64,000 bases of DNA from assembly GCA_964503475.1 (NCBI GenBank), contig CAZCZU010000007.1, forward strand, positions 1 to 64,000. Reading direction: 5' to 3'. Shown piece after piece: positions 43,527 through 53,394 of this stretch. Both the position numbers and the translations under genes were made by a program. Below the pieces are notes generated by a model. That model was given only the letters and a program-made list of their open reading frames with translations, did no database searches and was not told the origin of the DNA. The stretch's first letter is position 1. Every line of letters starts with the position of its first letter. The DNA is from CAZCZU01 sp964503475. Lineage in GTDB: Bacteria > Pseudomonadota > Zetaproteobacteria > Mariprofundales > Mariprofundaceae.

Positions 43527-44372
43527 TTAGGACTGCACCGGGCGGGCGGCAATCAGAAGCATCTCGCGCACGCATTTGGCGGCCAGCACCGAGGAGCAGC
43601 CGGAGGCATCGAGCTGCGGCGCAAGCTCGACGGCATCGCATCCCACGAGATTGCAGCCATCGAGAGTTGTGATCAGACGCTGGAAATCCCACCAGTTAAT
43701 ACCGCCCGGTTCCGGGGTGCCGGTGCCCGGGAAGAGCGAGGGATCGAAGACATCGAGATCGACGGTGAGATAGAGCGGCCGGTCACCCACCCATTCACGC
43801 AGGTGATCGAGATCTTCCTGCCGGAAGGTGGTCAGCGTCCCGTGGTCGCGCATGACGGTATACTCATCCCGGGTGCCGGAGCGGATGCCGATCTGGCGGA
43901 TGCGGTCGAAACCGATCAGCTCGCCGACATGGCGCATGACGGTGGCATGCGAAAGCGAATCACCCAGCCAGTCATGGCGCTGGTCGGCATGGGCATCGAG
44001 CTGGATAACGACCAGATCAGGGTGATCGGCATGTACCGCCTGGATAGCCGGCAGGCTGACCAGATGCTCCCCTCCCAGCAGGAAGGGTACGGGGCCGTCG
44101 GCCACGCAATCGCGCACCGCCTCTCGAATAATATCGAGGGTGCGCTCCTTGTTGCCGGGCGGCAGCTCCAGGTCACCGGCATCGGCGAAGCGGATATCCT
44201 CCAGGTCGCGGTCGAGTACCGGCGAATAGGTTTCAATGCCGTCTGATACTTCGCGGATAGCGGCGGGCCCGAAGCGGGAGCCGGGACGAAAGGAGACGGT
44301 ACCATCGAACGGCGCCCCGATCAGGCGGATATCGTGCGTCTCATCCAGAGAAGTCGCAGCCATATAGCTCAT
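43527..44372 (-). CDS. speB: agmatinase / arginase-family ureohydrolase
   Basis: Encodes 281 residues from ATG 44372 (GGAG upstream). The binuclear manganese site is clear: LLGGEHL, QLDAHADQRHDW and TVDLDVFDPS, each in order, with RPGSRFGPAAIRE near the N-terminus for guanidino binding. The family includes arginase and agmatinase; the operon context with the carboxy(nor)spermidine genes points to agmatine cleavage to putrescine, feeding spermidine. The gene begins the operon; an upstream repeat region separates it from pycB. Confidence 0.87.
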   Translation of the reverse strand: MSYMAATSLDETHDIRLIGAPFDGTVSFRPGSRFGPAAIREVSDGIETYSPVLDRDLEDIRFADAGDLELPPGNKERTLDIIREAVRDCVADGPVPFLLGGEHLVSLPAIQAVHADHPDLVVIQLDAHADQRHDWLGDSLSHATVMRHVGELIGFDRIRQIGIRSGTRDEYTVMRDHGTLTTFRQEDLDHLREWVGDRPLYLTVDLDVFDPSLFPGTGTPEPGGINWWDFQRLITTLDGCNLVGCDAVELAPQLDASGCSSVLAAKCVREMLLIAARPVQS

Positions 44373-44493
44373 GCCAATACTCCACGGGCCGAATGCCCGA
44401 CAAGACAATAGGCGCCTAGGGGCGCGCTCACAATGTTACTTAGCTTATGAACCGGGTGGAAGCCAACTTATGCCGAACCATGAAGCACCTATC

Positions 44494-44605
44494 GTCCATG
44501 GATGGACAGCAAATCGAATGCGTCAGCGAGTCGATTTGTGAGCCTGCGCGAAACCGCGCTTTCGTGCAGGCGTTCAAGGTAGATGGGCAGGAAGCTCATC
44601 TACCG
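44494..44605 (+). repeat. multi-hairpin repeat, copy A
   Basis: Three stems in order: AAATCGA/TCGATTT (44511-44537), GCCTGC/GCAGGC (44542-44571) and AGATGGGC with GCTCATCT (44581-44601), after a CGTCCATGGATGG palindrome. A similar array in copy C shares the order but changes paired bases together. Confidence 0.7.
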
Positions 44606-44717
44606 TTCAGCACAAGTCACCCATCGTCCATGGATGGACAGCACAAGCCGGCAGGATAGCCGGATTGGACGGCTTTGCCGCCGAAGGTGAGTGGCATGGA
44701 CGCCACGAATCATAAAC

Positions 44718-44739
44718 GGCCGCACATGCGGCCCTTTTT
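44718..44739 (+). terminator. plus-strand terminator
   Basis: GGCCGC-ACAT-GCGGCC is followed by C and five T (44735-44739). It is oriented to end a plus-strand transcript coming from the copy A region; no plus-strand gene is present there. Confidence 0.65.
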
Positions 44740-44743
44740 GTAA

Positions 44744-44808
44744 GCCGGCATAAAATCGCATTTATGCCGGCGTTAAGGCTGGAGGAGAGGGCCCGGAACA
44801 ATCTCCCC
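44744..44808 (+). repeat. multi-hairpin repeat, copy B (partial)
   Basis: An 11-bp perfect stem GCCGGCATAAA/TTTATGCCGGC (44744-44771) corresponds to the second hairpin of the other copies, followed by GTTAAGG and a GGAGA/TCTCC hairpin. The first hairpin of the array is missing. Confidence 0.6.
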
Positions 44809-44810
44809 TC

Positions 44811-44925
44811 AACCCATGGATGGGTTGCAATTCGAGCGCGTCAGCGAATCGATTTGTGAGCCCGCGTAAAACGACGCTTTTATGCGGGCGTTTAAGGCAG
44901 CCGGGCAGGAAGCCCGGATGCCGTT
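44811..44925 (+). repeat. multi-hairpin repeat, copy C
   Basis: Opens with AACCCATGGATGGGTT, then a TCGA..TCGATTT hairpin, GCCCGC/GCGGGC (44860-44889) and CCGGGC/GCCCGG (44900-44917). The last stem ends near the stop of pycB (44926), so it may also serve as the tail end of the convergent reading. Confidence 0.7.
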
Positions 44926-46770
44926 CTACTCGAGTTCAATCAGACATTCATCCGGATTGACGTTGTCACCCTCGGCAGCATGGATCGCCTTGACGGTGCC
45001 GGATACCGGCGCATGCACCGGGTTCTCCATCTTCATCGCCTCGACCACCAGCAACGTGGCGCCTGCCTCAACGGCATCACCCACAGCCACGTTGATGGCC
45101 ACGATGCGGCCCGGCATTGAGGTGGTGACATCGCTGTCCTTGGTCGCTTTCGGACGACGGGAGCCGCGCGACGCCTTTTTGGCGTCGATGGCACCATCCT
45201 GGGTCGGCACGATCTCGGTCAATGTCTCGACGAAGACCTCTTCGAGCACATTGTCGACCTTGACGTAGAACGGGCGTACATCCTCGCTCTTGTGGCCGGT
45301 ACCCTCGATCTTGATGTGGTACTCCTCACCGTGGATGGTGATGTTGAATTCGGTCGGTGCGAGTGCCGGGGCAGCCGCTGCAGTCGGCTCGGCCGGCTCC
45401 TCCTCCAGCGGTTCCGGCTTGAAGTTGCCGGAGTCGCGCTCCTCAAAGTACTCCAGGGCAATGGCCGGGAACATGGCGTAGGAGAGCACATCCTCGACCG
45501 CCTTGGCTTTGTCGCCCACCTCGCGGGTCAGCGCATCCAGCTCCGGCTCCAGCAGGTCGGCCGGACGTACGGTGACCGGCTCCTCATCGCCCAGGGCCAG
45601 CTTGCGCACCTCTTCGTTGACCTCGCCGAGCGGCTTGCCGTACATGCCCTTCAGATACGACTTGGTCTCGTTGGTGATGACCTTGTACTTCTTGCCGGAG
45701 ACGACATTCAGTACCGCCTGGGTACCGACGATCTGGCTGGTCGGGGTGACCAGCGGCGGATAACCGAAATCCTTGCGTACGCGCGGAATCTCTTCCAGCA
45801 CCTCGTCCATCTTGTCGGAGGCACCCTGCTCACGCAGCTGGTTGGCGAGATTGGAGATCATGCCGCCTGGAATCTGGTTGATGAAGACACGCGTATCGAC
45901 GCCGGTGACATCCGATTCGAAACGCTTGTACTTCTTGCGCACCTGGCGGAAGTAGGCGGCGATCTCCTGCAGCAGCTCCAGGTCAAGGCCGGTATCGAAC
46001 TCGCTGTTGGCGAAGGCAGCGACCATCGCTTCGGTCGGCGCATGGCTGGTGCCGCCGGCCAGCGGGCTGATGGCGGTGTCGATGATATCGCAGCCGGCGT
46101 GGACCGCTTCCCAGTGTACCAGTTCGGCCAGGCCGGCGGTGGCATGGCAGTGCAGGTGCAGCGGTGTGGAAACCTCTTTCTTGATGGCCGTGACCAGTTC
46201 ACGGGCCGACTGCGGCGTCAACAGGCCTGCCATATCCTTGATGGCAACGGTGTCGCAGCCCATATCCTCGAAACCCTTGGCCAGATCGACGAAGTGGTCG
46301 AGCGTATGCACCGGGCTGACGGTATAGCTGATGGCACCTTCGGCATGTTTGCCGTTCTCTTTCACCTGCTGGATGGCGACACGCACATTACGCAGGTCGT
46401 TCATGGCATCGAAGACGCGGAAGACGTCCACACCATTGGCCGCAGCCATATCGACGAACTTCTGCACCACATCGTCGGCGTAGTGGCGGTAACCGAGCAG
46501 ATTCTGGCCGCGCAGCAGCATCTGGATCGGGGTGTTCGGCAGCGCTTTCTTGAGCTCGCGCAGACGCATCCACGGGCCCTCTTTCAGATAGCGCAGGCAG
46601 GTGTCGAAGGTGGCACCGCCCCAGGCCTCGATCGACCAGTAGCCCACTTTGTCGAGCTTGTCGCAGATCGGCAGCATGTCGTCCAGGCGCATGCGGGTGG
46701 CCAGCAGTGACTGGTGGCCGTCGCGCAGGGCCAGTTCGGTAATTGCCAGTTTCTTGGTCTTCTTTGTCAT
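44926..46770 (-). CDS. pycB: pyruvate carboxylase subunit B (carboxyltransferase plus biotin domain)
   Basis: Encodes 614 residues. The N-terminal carboxyltransferase barrel opens with ELALRDGHQSLLATRMR and carries the metal-binding CHATAGLAELVHWE-type motif and a DMAGLL step. A PYC_OADA central part follows (residues about 320-470), then a linker rich in Pro/Ala/Glu, and a biotinyl domain ending VVEAMKMENPV with the biotin lysine. It transfers CO2 from biotin to pyruvate. No decarboxylase beta or gamma genes are near, so pyruvate carboxylase is a better call than oxaloacetate decarboxylase. It is 17 bases downstream of pycA. Confidence 0.9.
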   Translation of the reverse strand: MTKKTKKLAITELALRDGHQSLLATRMRLDDMLPICDKLDKVGYWSIEAWGGATFDTCLRYLKEGPWMRLRELKKALPNTPIQMLLRGQNLLGYRHYADDVVQKFVDMAAANGVDVFRVFDAMNDLRNVRVAIQQVKENGKHAEGAISYTVSPVHTLDHFVDLAKGFEDMGCDTVAIKDMAGLLTPQSARELVTAIKKEVSTPLHLHCHATAGLAELVHWEAVHAGCDIIDTAISPLAGGTSHAPTEAMVAAFANSEFDTGLDLELLQEIAAYFRQVRKKYKRFESDVTGVDTRVFINQIPGGMISNLANQLREQGASDKMDEVLEEIPRVRKDFGYPPLVTPTSQIVGTQAVLNVVSGKKYKVITNETKSYLKGMYGKPLGEVNEEVRKLALGDEEPVTVRPADLLEPELDALTREVGDKAKAVEDVLSYAMFPAIALEYFEERDSGNFKPEPLEEEPAEPTAAAAPALAPTEFNITIHGEEYHIKIEGTGHKSEDVRPFYVKVDNVLEEVFVETLTEIVPTQDGAIDAKKASRGSRRPKATKDSDVTTSMPGRIVAINVAVGDAVEAGATLLVVEAMKMENPVHAPVSGTVKAIHAAEGDNVNPDECLIELE

Positions 46771-46787
46771 TCCACTATCCTTTCCGT

Positions 46788-48206
<1,419 letters not shown>

Positions 48207-48296
48207 GCGTTGAGCCTCCTTCCAATGGCGCTGCATCCTAGCTGAGTATAGGAGACGAAACAAATGCCGCCGCATCAACTTGCGGACAGCAGATAC

Positions 48297-48325
48297 AAAA
48301 AAGGCGGACCCGAAGGCCTGCCTTT
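48297..48325 (-). terminator. rho-independent terminator of fba
   Basis: Read on the minus strand, AAAGGCAGGCC-TTCG-GGTCCGCC forms a stem with one mismatch and a stable UUCG loop, then six T (48302-48297). It follows the fba stop by 20 bases. Confidence 0.85.
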
Positions 48326-48345
48326 CTTGCAATCACGCTCTGCAA

Positions 48346-49383
48346 TTACTTGTAGAAGCTGATCATGGTCTCCAGAGACTTCGCATTGATCTTGTCGGCA
48401 TGACCGGCAGAACCAAAGGCCTCGTAGCGAGCCTTGCACACTTCCTTCATGGCATCCTTGGCGGCCTTGTAGAACTTGCGTGGATCGAAGTTCGACTTGT
48501 TCTCGGCCAGATGCTTGCGGATAGCGCCGGTGGAAGCCATGCGCAGGTCGGTGTCGATGTTGACCTTGCGAACGCCGGACTTGATGCCCTCGACGATCTC
48601 TTCAACCGGAACACCGTAGGTCTCGCCCATCTCACCGCCGTACTCGTTGATGATCTGCAGCCACTCCTGCGGAACGGAGGAGGAGCCGTGCATCACCAGG
48701 TGGGTGTTCGGCAGCTTGGCGTGGATCTCCCTGATACGGTCGATACGCAGAACTGCACCCGTCGGCGGCTTGGTGAACTTGTAGGCGCCGTGGGAGGTGC
48801 CGATAGCGATGGCCAGGGCGTCAACGCCGGTCTTCTCAACGAAGTCCTTCGCCTCGTCCGGGTCGGTCAGCAGCTGATCCATGTCCAGCTTGCCCTCGGC
48901 ACCGTGGCCGTCTTCCTCACCCATTTCGCCGGTCTCCAGCGAGCCCAGGCAGCCCAGTTCGCCCTCAACGGAAACACCGCCGGCATGCGCCATGTCGCAA
49001 ACGGTCTTGGTGACTTCGACGTTGTACTCGTAGGTGGACGGGGTCTTGGCATCGGCCATCAGCGAGCCGTCCATCATGACGGAAGAGAAGCCGGACTGGA
49101 TCGAGCGCAGGCAGACTGCCGGCTCGGAACCGTGGTCCTGGTGCATCACAACCGGGATGTGCGGGTACTGCTCGATGGCAGCATCGATCAGGTGGCGCAG
49201 GAACGGCTCACCGGCGTAGTTACGTGCACCGGCGGAACCCTGCATGATGACCGGAGAGTTGGTCTCGTCGGCGGCTTCCATGATCGCCTGGACCTGCTCC
49301 AGGTTGTTGACGTTGAATGCCGGCATGCCGTAGCCGTGTTCGGCAGCATGGTCGAGCAGTTGTCGCATCGAGATAAGAGCCAT
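48346..49383 (-). CDS. fba: class II fructose-bisphosphate aldolase
   Basis: Encodes 345 residues. The class II zinc site is present: VVMHQDHGSEP, VSVEGELGCLG, and VMHGSSSVPQ, with HGAYKF for phosphate binding. It joins dihydroxyacetone phosphate and glyceraldehyde 3-phosphate (or erythrose 4-phosphate) in the Calvin cycle and gluconeogenesis. It is the last gene of the minus-strand carbon run and ends in a clean terminator. A GGAGT-type site precedes ATG. Confidence 0.95.
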   Translation of the reverse strand: MALISMRQLLDHAAEHGYGMPAFNVNNLEQVQAIMEAADETNSPVIMQGSAGARNYAGEPFLRHLIDAAIEQYPHIPVVMHQDHGSEPAVCLRSIQSGFSSVMMDGSLMADAKTPSTYEYNVEVTKTVCDMAHAGGVSVEGELGCLGSLETGEMGEEDGHGAEGKLDMDQLLTDPDEAKDFVEKTGVDALAIAIGTSHGAYKFTKPPTGAVLRIDRIREIHAKLPNTHLVMHGSSSVPQEWLQIINEYGGEMGETYGVPVEEIVEGIKSGVRKVNIDTDLRMASTGAIRKHLAENKSNFDPRKFYKAAKDAMKEVCKARYEAFGSAGHADKINAKSLETMISFYK

Positions 49384-49495
49384 TCGATTTACTCCTTGTT
49401 ACCTAATAAGAATTCGTGGTTAGCCCAAATAGTGGCCCGTTTGATTCCTGAAAGCAATTTCCCCTCACCGGAGTCGGGCCATCCGGCGGGGAAGG

Positions 49496-49526
49496 GCAGG
49501 GCGGAAGTTACCTTCACGCCCTGCCG
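49496..49526 (-). terminator. long GC-rich hairpin after pyk (weak terminator or stabiliser)
   Basis: Minus strand: GGCAGGGCG, one unpaired base, GAAG, loop, CTTC, CGCCCTGCC, giving a 13-bp stem 8 bases after the pyk stop. It is followed by CTTCCCCG instead of a T run, so termination may be partial and let transcription reach fba. Confidence 0.5.
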
Positions 49527-49533
49527 TCTGCGA

Positions 49534-50979
49534 TCAGTTGTCCTTTTCGATCGGCACGATTTTCATCGTGTTGGTCGAGCCGGCCTTGCCCATCGGTGTG
49601 CCCAGCGTCATGACGATCATGTCGCCATATTCCACACTGGCATCATCCAGAAGGCGCTGAATGGCCTCGCGGGTAGCCTTCGGTGCATCGGCCTCGGCGT
49701 ACTTGGCCTCGATCCGGGTCGGAATGACGTTGCGGAACAGGGCCACGCGGCCGAGCGTCTTCTCCTTCGGGGTGAAGGCGTAGATCGGCACATTGGCCAG
49801 ATGGCGGGACATGTAGAGCGCCGTATTACCGCTGTCGGTAAAGGAGACGATGGCCTTGATGTTCATGGCGTGAGCCGTCTCCATCGCCGTGCGGGCAATG
49901 TTCTCGTCGATCGAGTGCGGCGAGCGCGGCAGGCGGGTCTCGCTGGAGGGCATTACCCGTTGCTTCTCGGTCTCGATACAGGTGCGGTGCATCGCCTGAA
50001 CCGCCAGCACCGGATACTTACCGGCTGCCGATTCGCCCGAAAGCATCACGGCATCGGCACCATCAAGCACAGCATTGGCGCAGTCGTTGACCTCGGCGCG
50101 GGTCGGGATCGGGTTGCTGATCATCGACTCCATCATCTGGGTGGCCACGATCACCGGGCAGGTGAACTTCGGTGCCTTGCGCAGGATCAGTTTCTGAACC
50201 GGCGGAACTGCCGCATCGCCAATCTCGACACCGAGATCGCCGCGGGCAACCATGACCGCATCGGAGGCCTCGAGGATCGAGTCGAGATTGTCGACCGCCT
50301 CGGCGCGCTCCACCTTGGCGACCAGACCGGCATGACCACCGGCCTCGCGCACCAGCTTGCGGGCATACTCCATGTCGGCACCGTCACGCGGGAAGGAGAT
50401 GGCAATGTAGTCGGCACCAATGGCGCAGGCCGTCTTGATATCTTCCTTGTCCTTGTCGGTCAGGGCGGCAGCGGAGAGGCCGCCACCGGCGCGGTTCAGG
50501 CCCTTGTTGTTGGAGAGCTCACCACCGACCACGACAGTACAGTGGATCTCCTTGCCCTTGACCTCGACCACGTCCATGACGATCAGACCGTCGTTGAGCA
50601 GCAGGCGTGCGCCGGGCTCGACGTCGTCGACCAGCTCCTTGTAGGCCAGGCCGACGCGCTCGTCATCACCGGCATCCAGCGGCAGTGCTGCATCGAGGAT
50701 GTAGTGCTGGCCGACCTCAAGCTGGGTCTTGCCGTTCTTGTACTTGCCGATACGAATCTTCGGACCCTGCATATCGGCCAGGATACCTACGATCACGCCG
50801 TGCTTGCGGGCTGCGGCACGTACGTTTTCGGCACGGGTACGGTGCTCTTCGGGTGTGCCGTGCGAGAAGTTGAGGCGGACGATATTGACGCCCGCGGCGA
50901 CCAGCTGATCCAGTACTTCCGGAGATTCGGAAGCAGGGCCCAGCGTGGCTACGATTTTGGTGCGACGAAACTGCTTCAT
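49534..50979 (-). CDS. pyk: pyruvate kinase
   Basis: Encodes 481 residues. RTKIVATLGPAS starts it, VRLNFSHGTPEEH and ADMQGPKIRIG follow, with FPRDGADMEYARKLV, the active-site VARGDLGVEIG and ATQMMESMI. It makes ATP and pyruvate from phosphoenolpyruvate. The start overlaps the pgk stop by four bases, so they are translationally coupled. Confidence 0.95.
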   Translation of the reverse strand: MKQFRRTKIVATLGPASESPEVLDQLVAAGVNIVRLNFSHGTPEEHRTRAENVRAAARKHGVIVGILADMQGPKIRIGKYKNGKTQLEVGQHYILDAALPLDAGDDERVGLAYKELVDDVEPGARLLLNDGLIVMDVVEVKGKEIHCTVVVGGELSNNKGLNRAGGGLSAAALTDKDKEDIKTACAIGADYIAISFPRDGADMEYARKLVREAGGHAGLVAKVERAEAVDNLDSILEASDAVMVARGDLGVEIGDAAVPPVQKLILRKAPKFTCPVIVATQMMESMISNPIPTRAEVNDCANAVLDGADAVMLSGESAAGKYPVLAVQAMHRTCIETEKQRVMPSSETRLPRSPHSIDENIARTAMETAHAMNIKAIVSFTDSGNTALYMSRHLANVPIYAFTPKEKTLGRVALFRNVIPTRIEAKYAEADAPKATREAIQRLLDDASVEYGDMIVMTLGTPMGKAGSTNTMKIVPIEKDN

Positions 50980-52157
50980 TTTGCAGCCCGCGCTTCAAGC
51001 ATGGCTACCGCCGGCAGCTGCTTGCCTTCGAGGAACTCCAGGAATGCACCACCGCCGGTGGAGATGTAGGAGACCTTGTCGGAGATGTCGTACTTGTCCA
51101 CGGCCGCCAGCGTGTCGCCGCCGCCGGCAATGGAGAATGCCGGAGATTCGGCAATGGCCATCGAGATCGCCTTGGTGCCTTCGCCGAACTGGTCGAACTC
51201 GAATACGCCGACCGGGCCGTTCCAGACGATGGTGCCGGCGCTCTTCAGGATTTCGGCCAGGGCAGCCGCGGAGTCCGGGCCGATATCGAAGATCATGTCG
51301 TCGTCCGCTACATCGGCAACCGGCTTCAGGGTGGCTTCGGCCGTCGGGGAGAACTCCTTGCCACAAACTACGTCGGTCGGAACCGGGATGTCGCCACCGC
51401 GGGACTGTGCGTCGGCGGTCAGCTTCTTGCAGGTGTCGATCAGGTCCGCTTCATACAGCGACTTGCCGACCTTGTGGCCTGCTGCCGCGATAAAGGTGTT
51501 GGCGATGCCGCCACCGACAACCAGCTGATCGACAACCTTGGAGAGGGACTCCAGTACGGTCAGCTTGGTGGAAACCTTGGAGCCGCCGACGATGGCGACC
51601 ATCGGGCGTGCCGGGTTATCCAGCGCCTTGGCCAGCGCCTCCAGCTCACCGGCCAGCAGCGGGCCGGCACAGGCGACCGGCGCAAACTTGCCGGCACCGT
51701 GGGTCGAGGCCTGGGCGCGATGGGCCGTGCCGAAGGCATCCATGACATAGACGTCGCACAGGGCGGCGTACTGCTTGGAGAGGGCCTCATCGTCCTTCTT
51801 CTCGCCCACGTTGAAGCGGACGTTCTCGAGGATGACCACTTCGCCATCCGCCACTTCCGGAGCGTTGTCCAGGTAATCCTTGACCAGCTTCACATCCTGG
51901 CCCAAGAGGCCTGCCATGTGCGCGGCCACCGGCGCCAGCGAAAACTCTTCGGCGTACTCGCCTTCGGTCGGGCGGCCCAGGTGGGACATGATCATCACCT
52001 TGGCGCCGGCTTTCACACAGTGCTCGATGGTCGGCAGGGAAGCGCGGATGCGCTTGTCGGAACTTACCTTGCCGTCTTTCAGCGGTACGTTCAGATCCTG
52101 ACGGATCAGTACACGCTTGCCGGCCAGGTCGAGGTCGGTCATCTTGATTACAGACAT
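50976..52157 (-). CDS. pgk: phosphoglycerate kinase
   Basis: Encodes 393 residues. RVLIRQDLNVPLKDG, SHLGRPTEGEYAEEFSL, FGTAHRAQAST, IVGGSKVSTKL, and GGGDTLAAV are all in place for both Rossmann-like lobes and the ATP site. In the Calvin direction it phosphorylates 3-phosphoglycerate. A GAAAGGAGAAATGC site precedes the ATG. It follows gap after a 210-base gap with a hairpin, so it may be separately controlled. Confidence 0.95.
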   Translation of the reverse strand: MSVIKMTDLDLAGKRVLIRQDLNVPLKDGKVSSDKRIRASLPTIEHCVKAGAKVMIMSHLGRPTEGEYAEEFSLAPVAAHMAGLLGQDVKLVKDYLDNAPEVADGEVVILENVRFNVGEKKDDEALSKQYAALCDVYVMDAFGTAHRAQASTHGAGKFAPVACAGPLLAGELEALAKALDNPARPMVAIVGGSKVSTKLTVLESLSKVVDQLVVGGGIANTFIAAAGHKVGKSLYEADLIDTCKKLTADAQSRGGDIPVPTDVVCGKEFSPTAEATLKPVADVADDDMIFDIGPDSAAALAEILKSAGTIVWNGPVGVFEFDQFGEGTKAISMAIAESPAFSIAGGGDTLAAVDKYDISDKVSYISTGGGAFLEFLEGKQLPAVAMLEARAAK

Positions 52158-52336
52158 GCATTTCTCCTTTCTAATCGTTTAAGTAGATAAAAAAACAAAG
52201 TGTAGACGTGTTGTGTGTTACAGTGATGTCGCGCTGCAAGGGCGGGATGCCCCGGCGCTGAAATCTCCCCATGTCACAGCCTTCACGCTTGTCGCTGCCG
52301 GCACGGCTTCCAAAGAGCCAGGCGGGCAATGACAAA

Positions 52337-52361
52337 CGTGGGACCCGAAACGGGCCCCACG
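52337..52361 (-). terminator. hairpin after gap
   Basis: Minus strand CGTGGGGCCCG-TTT-CGGGTCCCACG (11 bp with one wobble), then TTTG. It lies 8 bases after the gap stop. The short T run suggests a partial terminator inside the carbon cluster. Confidence 0.65.
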
Positions 52362-52368
52362 CTGTAGT

Positions 52369-53373
52369 TTAGTTGTTCGCGACGTGGCGAACGAAACGCA
52401 TCATGTTGCAGGTGTAGCCGTACTCGTTGTCGTACCAGGAAACGAGCTTGACGAAGGTGCCGTCAATGGCGATGCCTGCACCGGCATCGAAGATCGACGA
52501 GTAGCCAACGCCGCGGAAGTCGGTGGAGACCACCTTCTCGTCGGTGTAGGCCAGCGTGTCGCCGATGCCTGCGCTCTCGGAAGCTTCCTTGACTGCCGCA
52601 CAGATGGCGTCGTAGGAGGTCTCGTTCTCCAGCTCGACGGTCAGGTCGACGACGGAGACGTCCGAGGTCGGCACGCGGAAGGCCATGCCGGTCAGCTTGC
52701 CGTTCAGGGCCGGGATCACCTTGCCCACAGCCTTGGCCGCACCGGTGGAGGACGGGATGATGTTCTCCAGGATGCCGCGGCCGCCGCGCCAGTCCTTCAT
52801 GGACGGGCCGTCAACGGTCTTCTGCGTCGCAGTTGCAGCATGAACGGTGGTCATCAGACCGCGCTTGATGCCGAACTTGTCGTTGATCACCTTGGCCAGC
52901 GGAGCCAGGCAGTTGGTGGTGCAGGAAGCGGCCGAAACGATGGCCTGACCTGCGTACTCCTCGTGGTTTACGCCGTAAACGAACATCGGCGTGGCATCCT
53001 TGGACGGAGCCGACTGGACAACCTTCTTGGCGCCCGCGTCGATGTGCTTCTGGCAGGTCTCTTCGGTCAGGAAGAAGCCGGTGCACTCCAGCACGATGTC
53101 GACGTCGACTTCGTTCCACTTCAGGTTGGCCGGATCGCGCTCGGCGGTCAGGCGAATGGTCTTGCCATCCACTACCAGGTTGTTGCCGTCAACCGACACG
53201 TCACCGTCGAAGCGGCCGTGTACGGAGTCGTACTTCAGCATGTATGCCAGGTAATCGGCATCCAGCAGGTCGTTAATAGCCACGATTTCCATGTCCGTGA
53301 ACTCTTTTGCCACAGCACGGAAGGCCATACGGCCAATGCGGCCAAAGCCGTTAATACCAACTTTAATCGTCAT
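52369..53373 (-). CDS. gap: glyceraldehyde-3-phosphate dehydrogenase
   Basis: Encodes 334 residues. INGFGRIGRMAFRA binds the dinucleotide, SCTTNCLAPLAKV holds the catalytic cysteine, and WYDNEYGYTCNM ends the catalytic domain. INDLLDADYLAYMLKYDSVH at the second strand suggests NAD rather than NADP, a weak inference. It serves both glycolysis and the Calvin cycle. It begins 21 bases after the tkt stop with AGGGGG upstream. Confidence 0.95.
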   Translation of the reverse strand: MTIKVGINGFGRIGRMAFRAVAKEFTDMEIVAINDLLDADYLAYMLKYDSVHGRFDGDVSVDGNNLVVDGKTIRLTAERDPANLKWNEVDVDIVLECTGFFLTEETCQKHIDAGAKKVVQSAPSKDATPMFVYGVNHEEYAGQAIVSAASCTTNCLAPLAKVINDKFGIKRGLMTTVHAATATQKTVDGPSMKDWRGGRGILENIIPSSTGAAKAVGKVIPALNGKLTGMAFRVPTSDVSVVDLTVELENETSYDAICAAVKEASESAGIGDTLAYTDEKVVSTDFRGVGYSSIFDAGAGIAIDGTFVKLVSWYDNEYGYTCNMMRFVRHVANN

Positions 53374-53394
53374 GGATCAATACCCCCTTACTAA

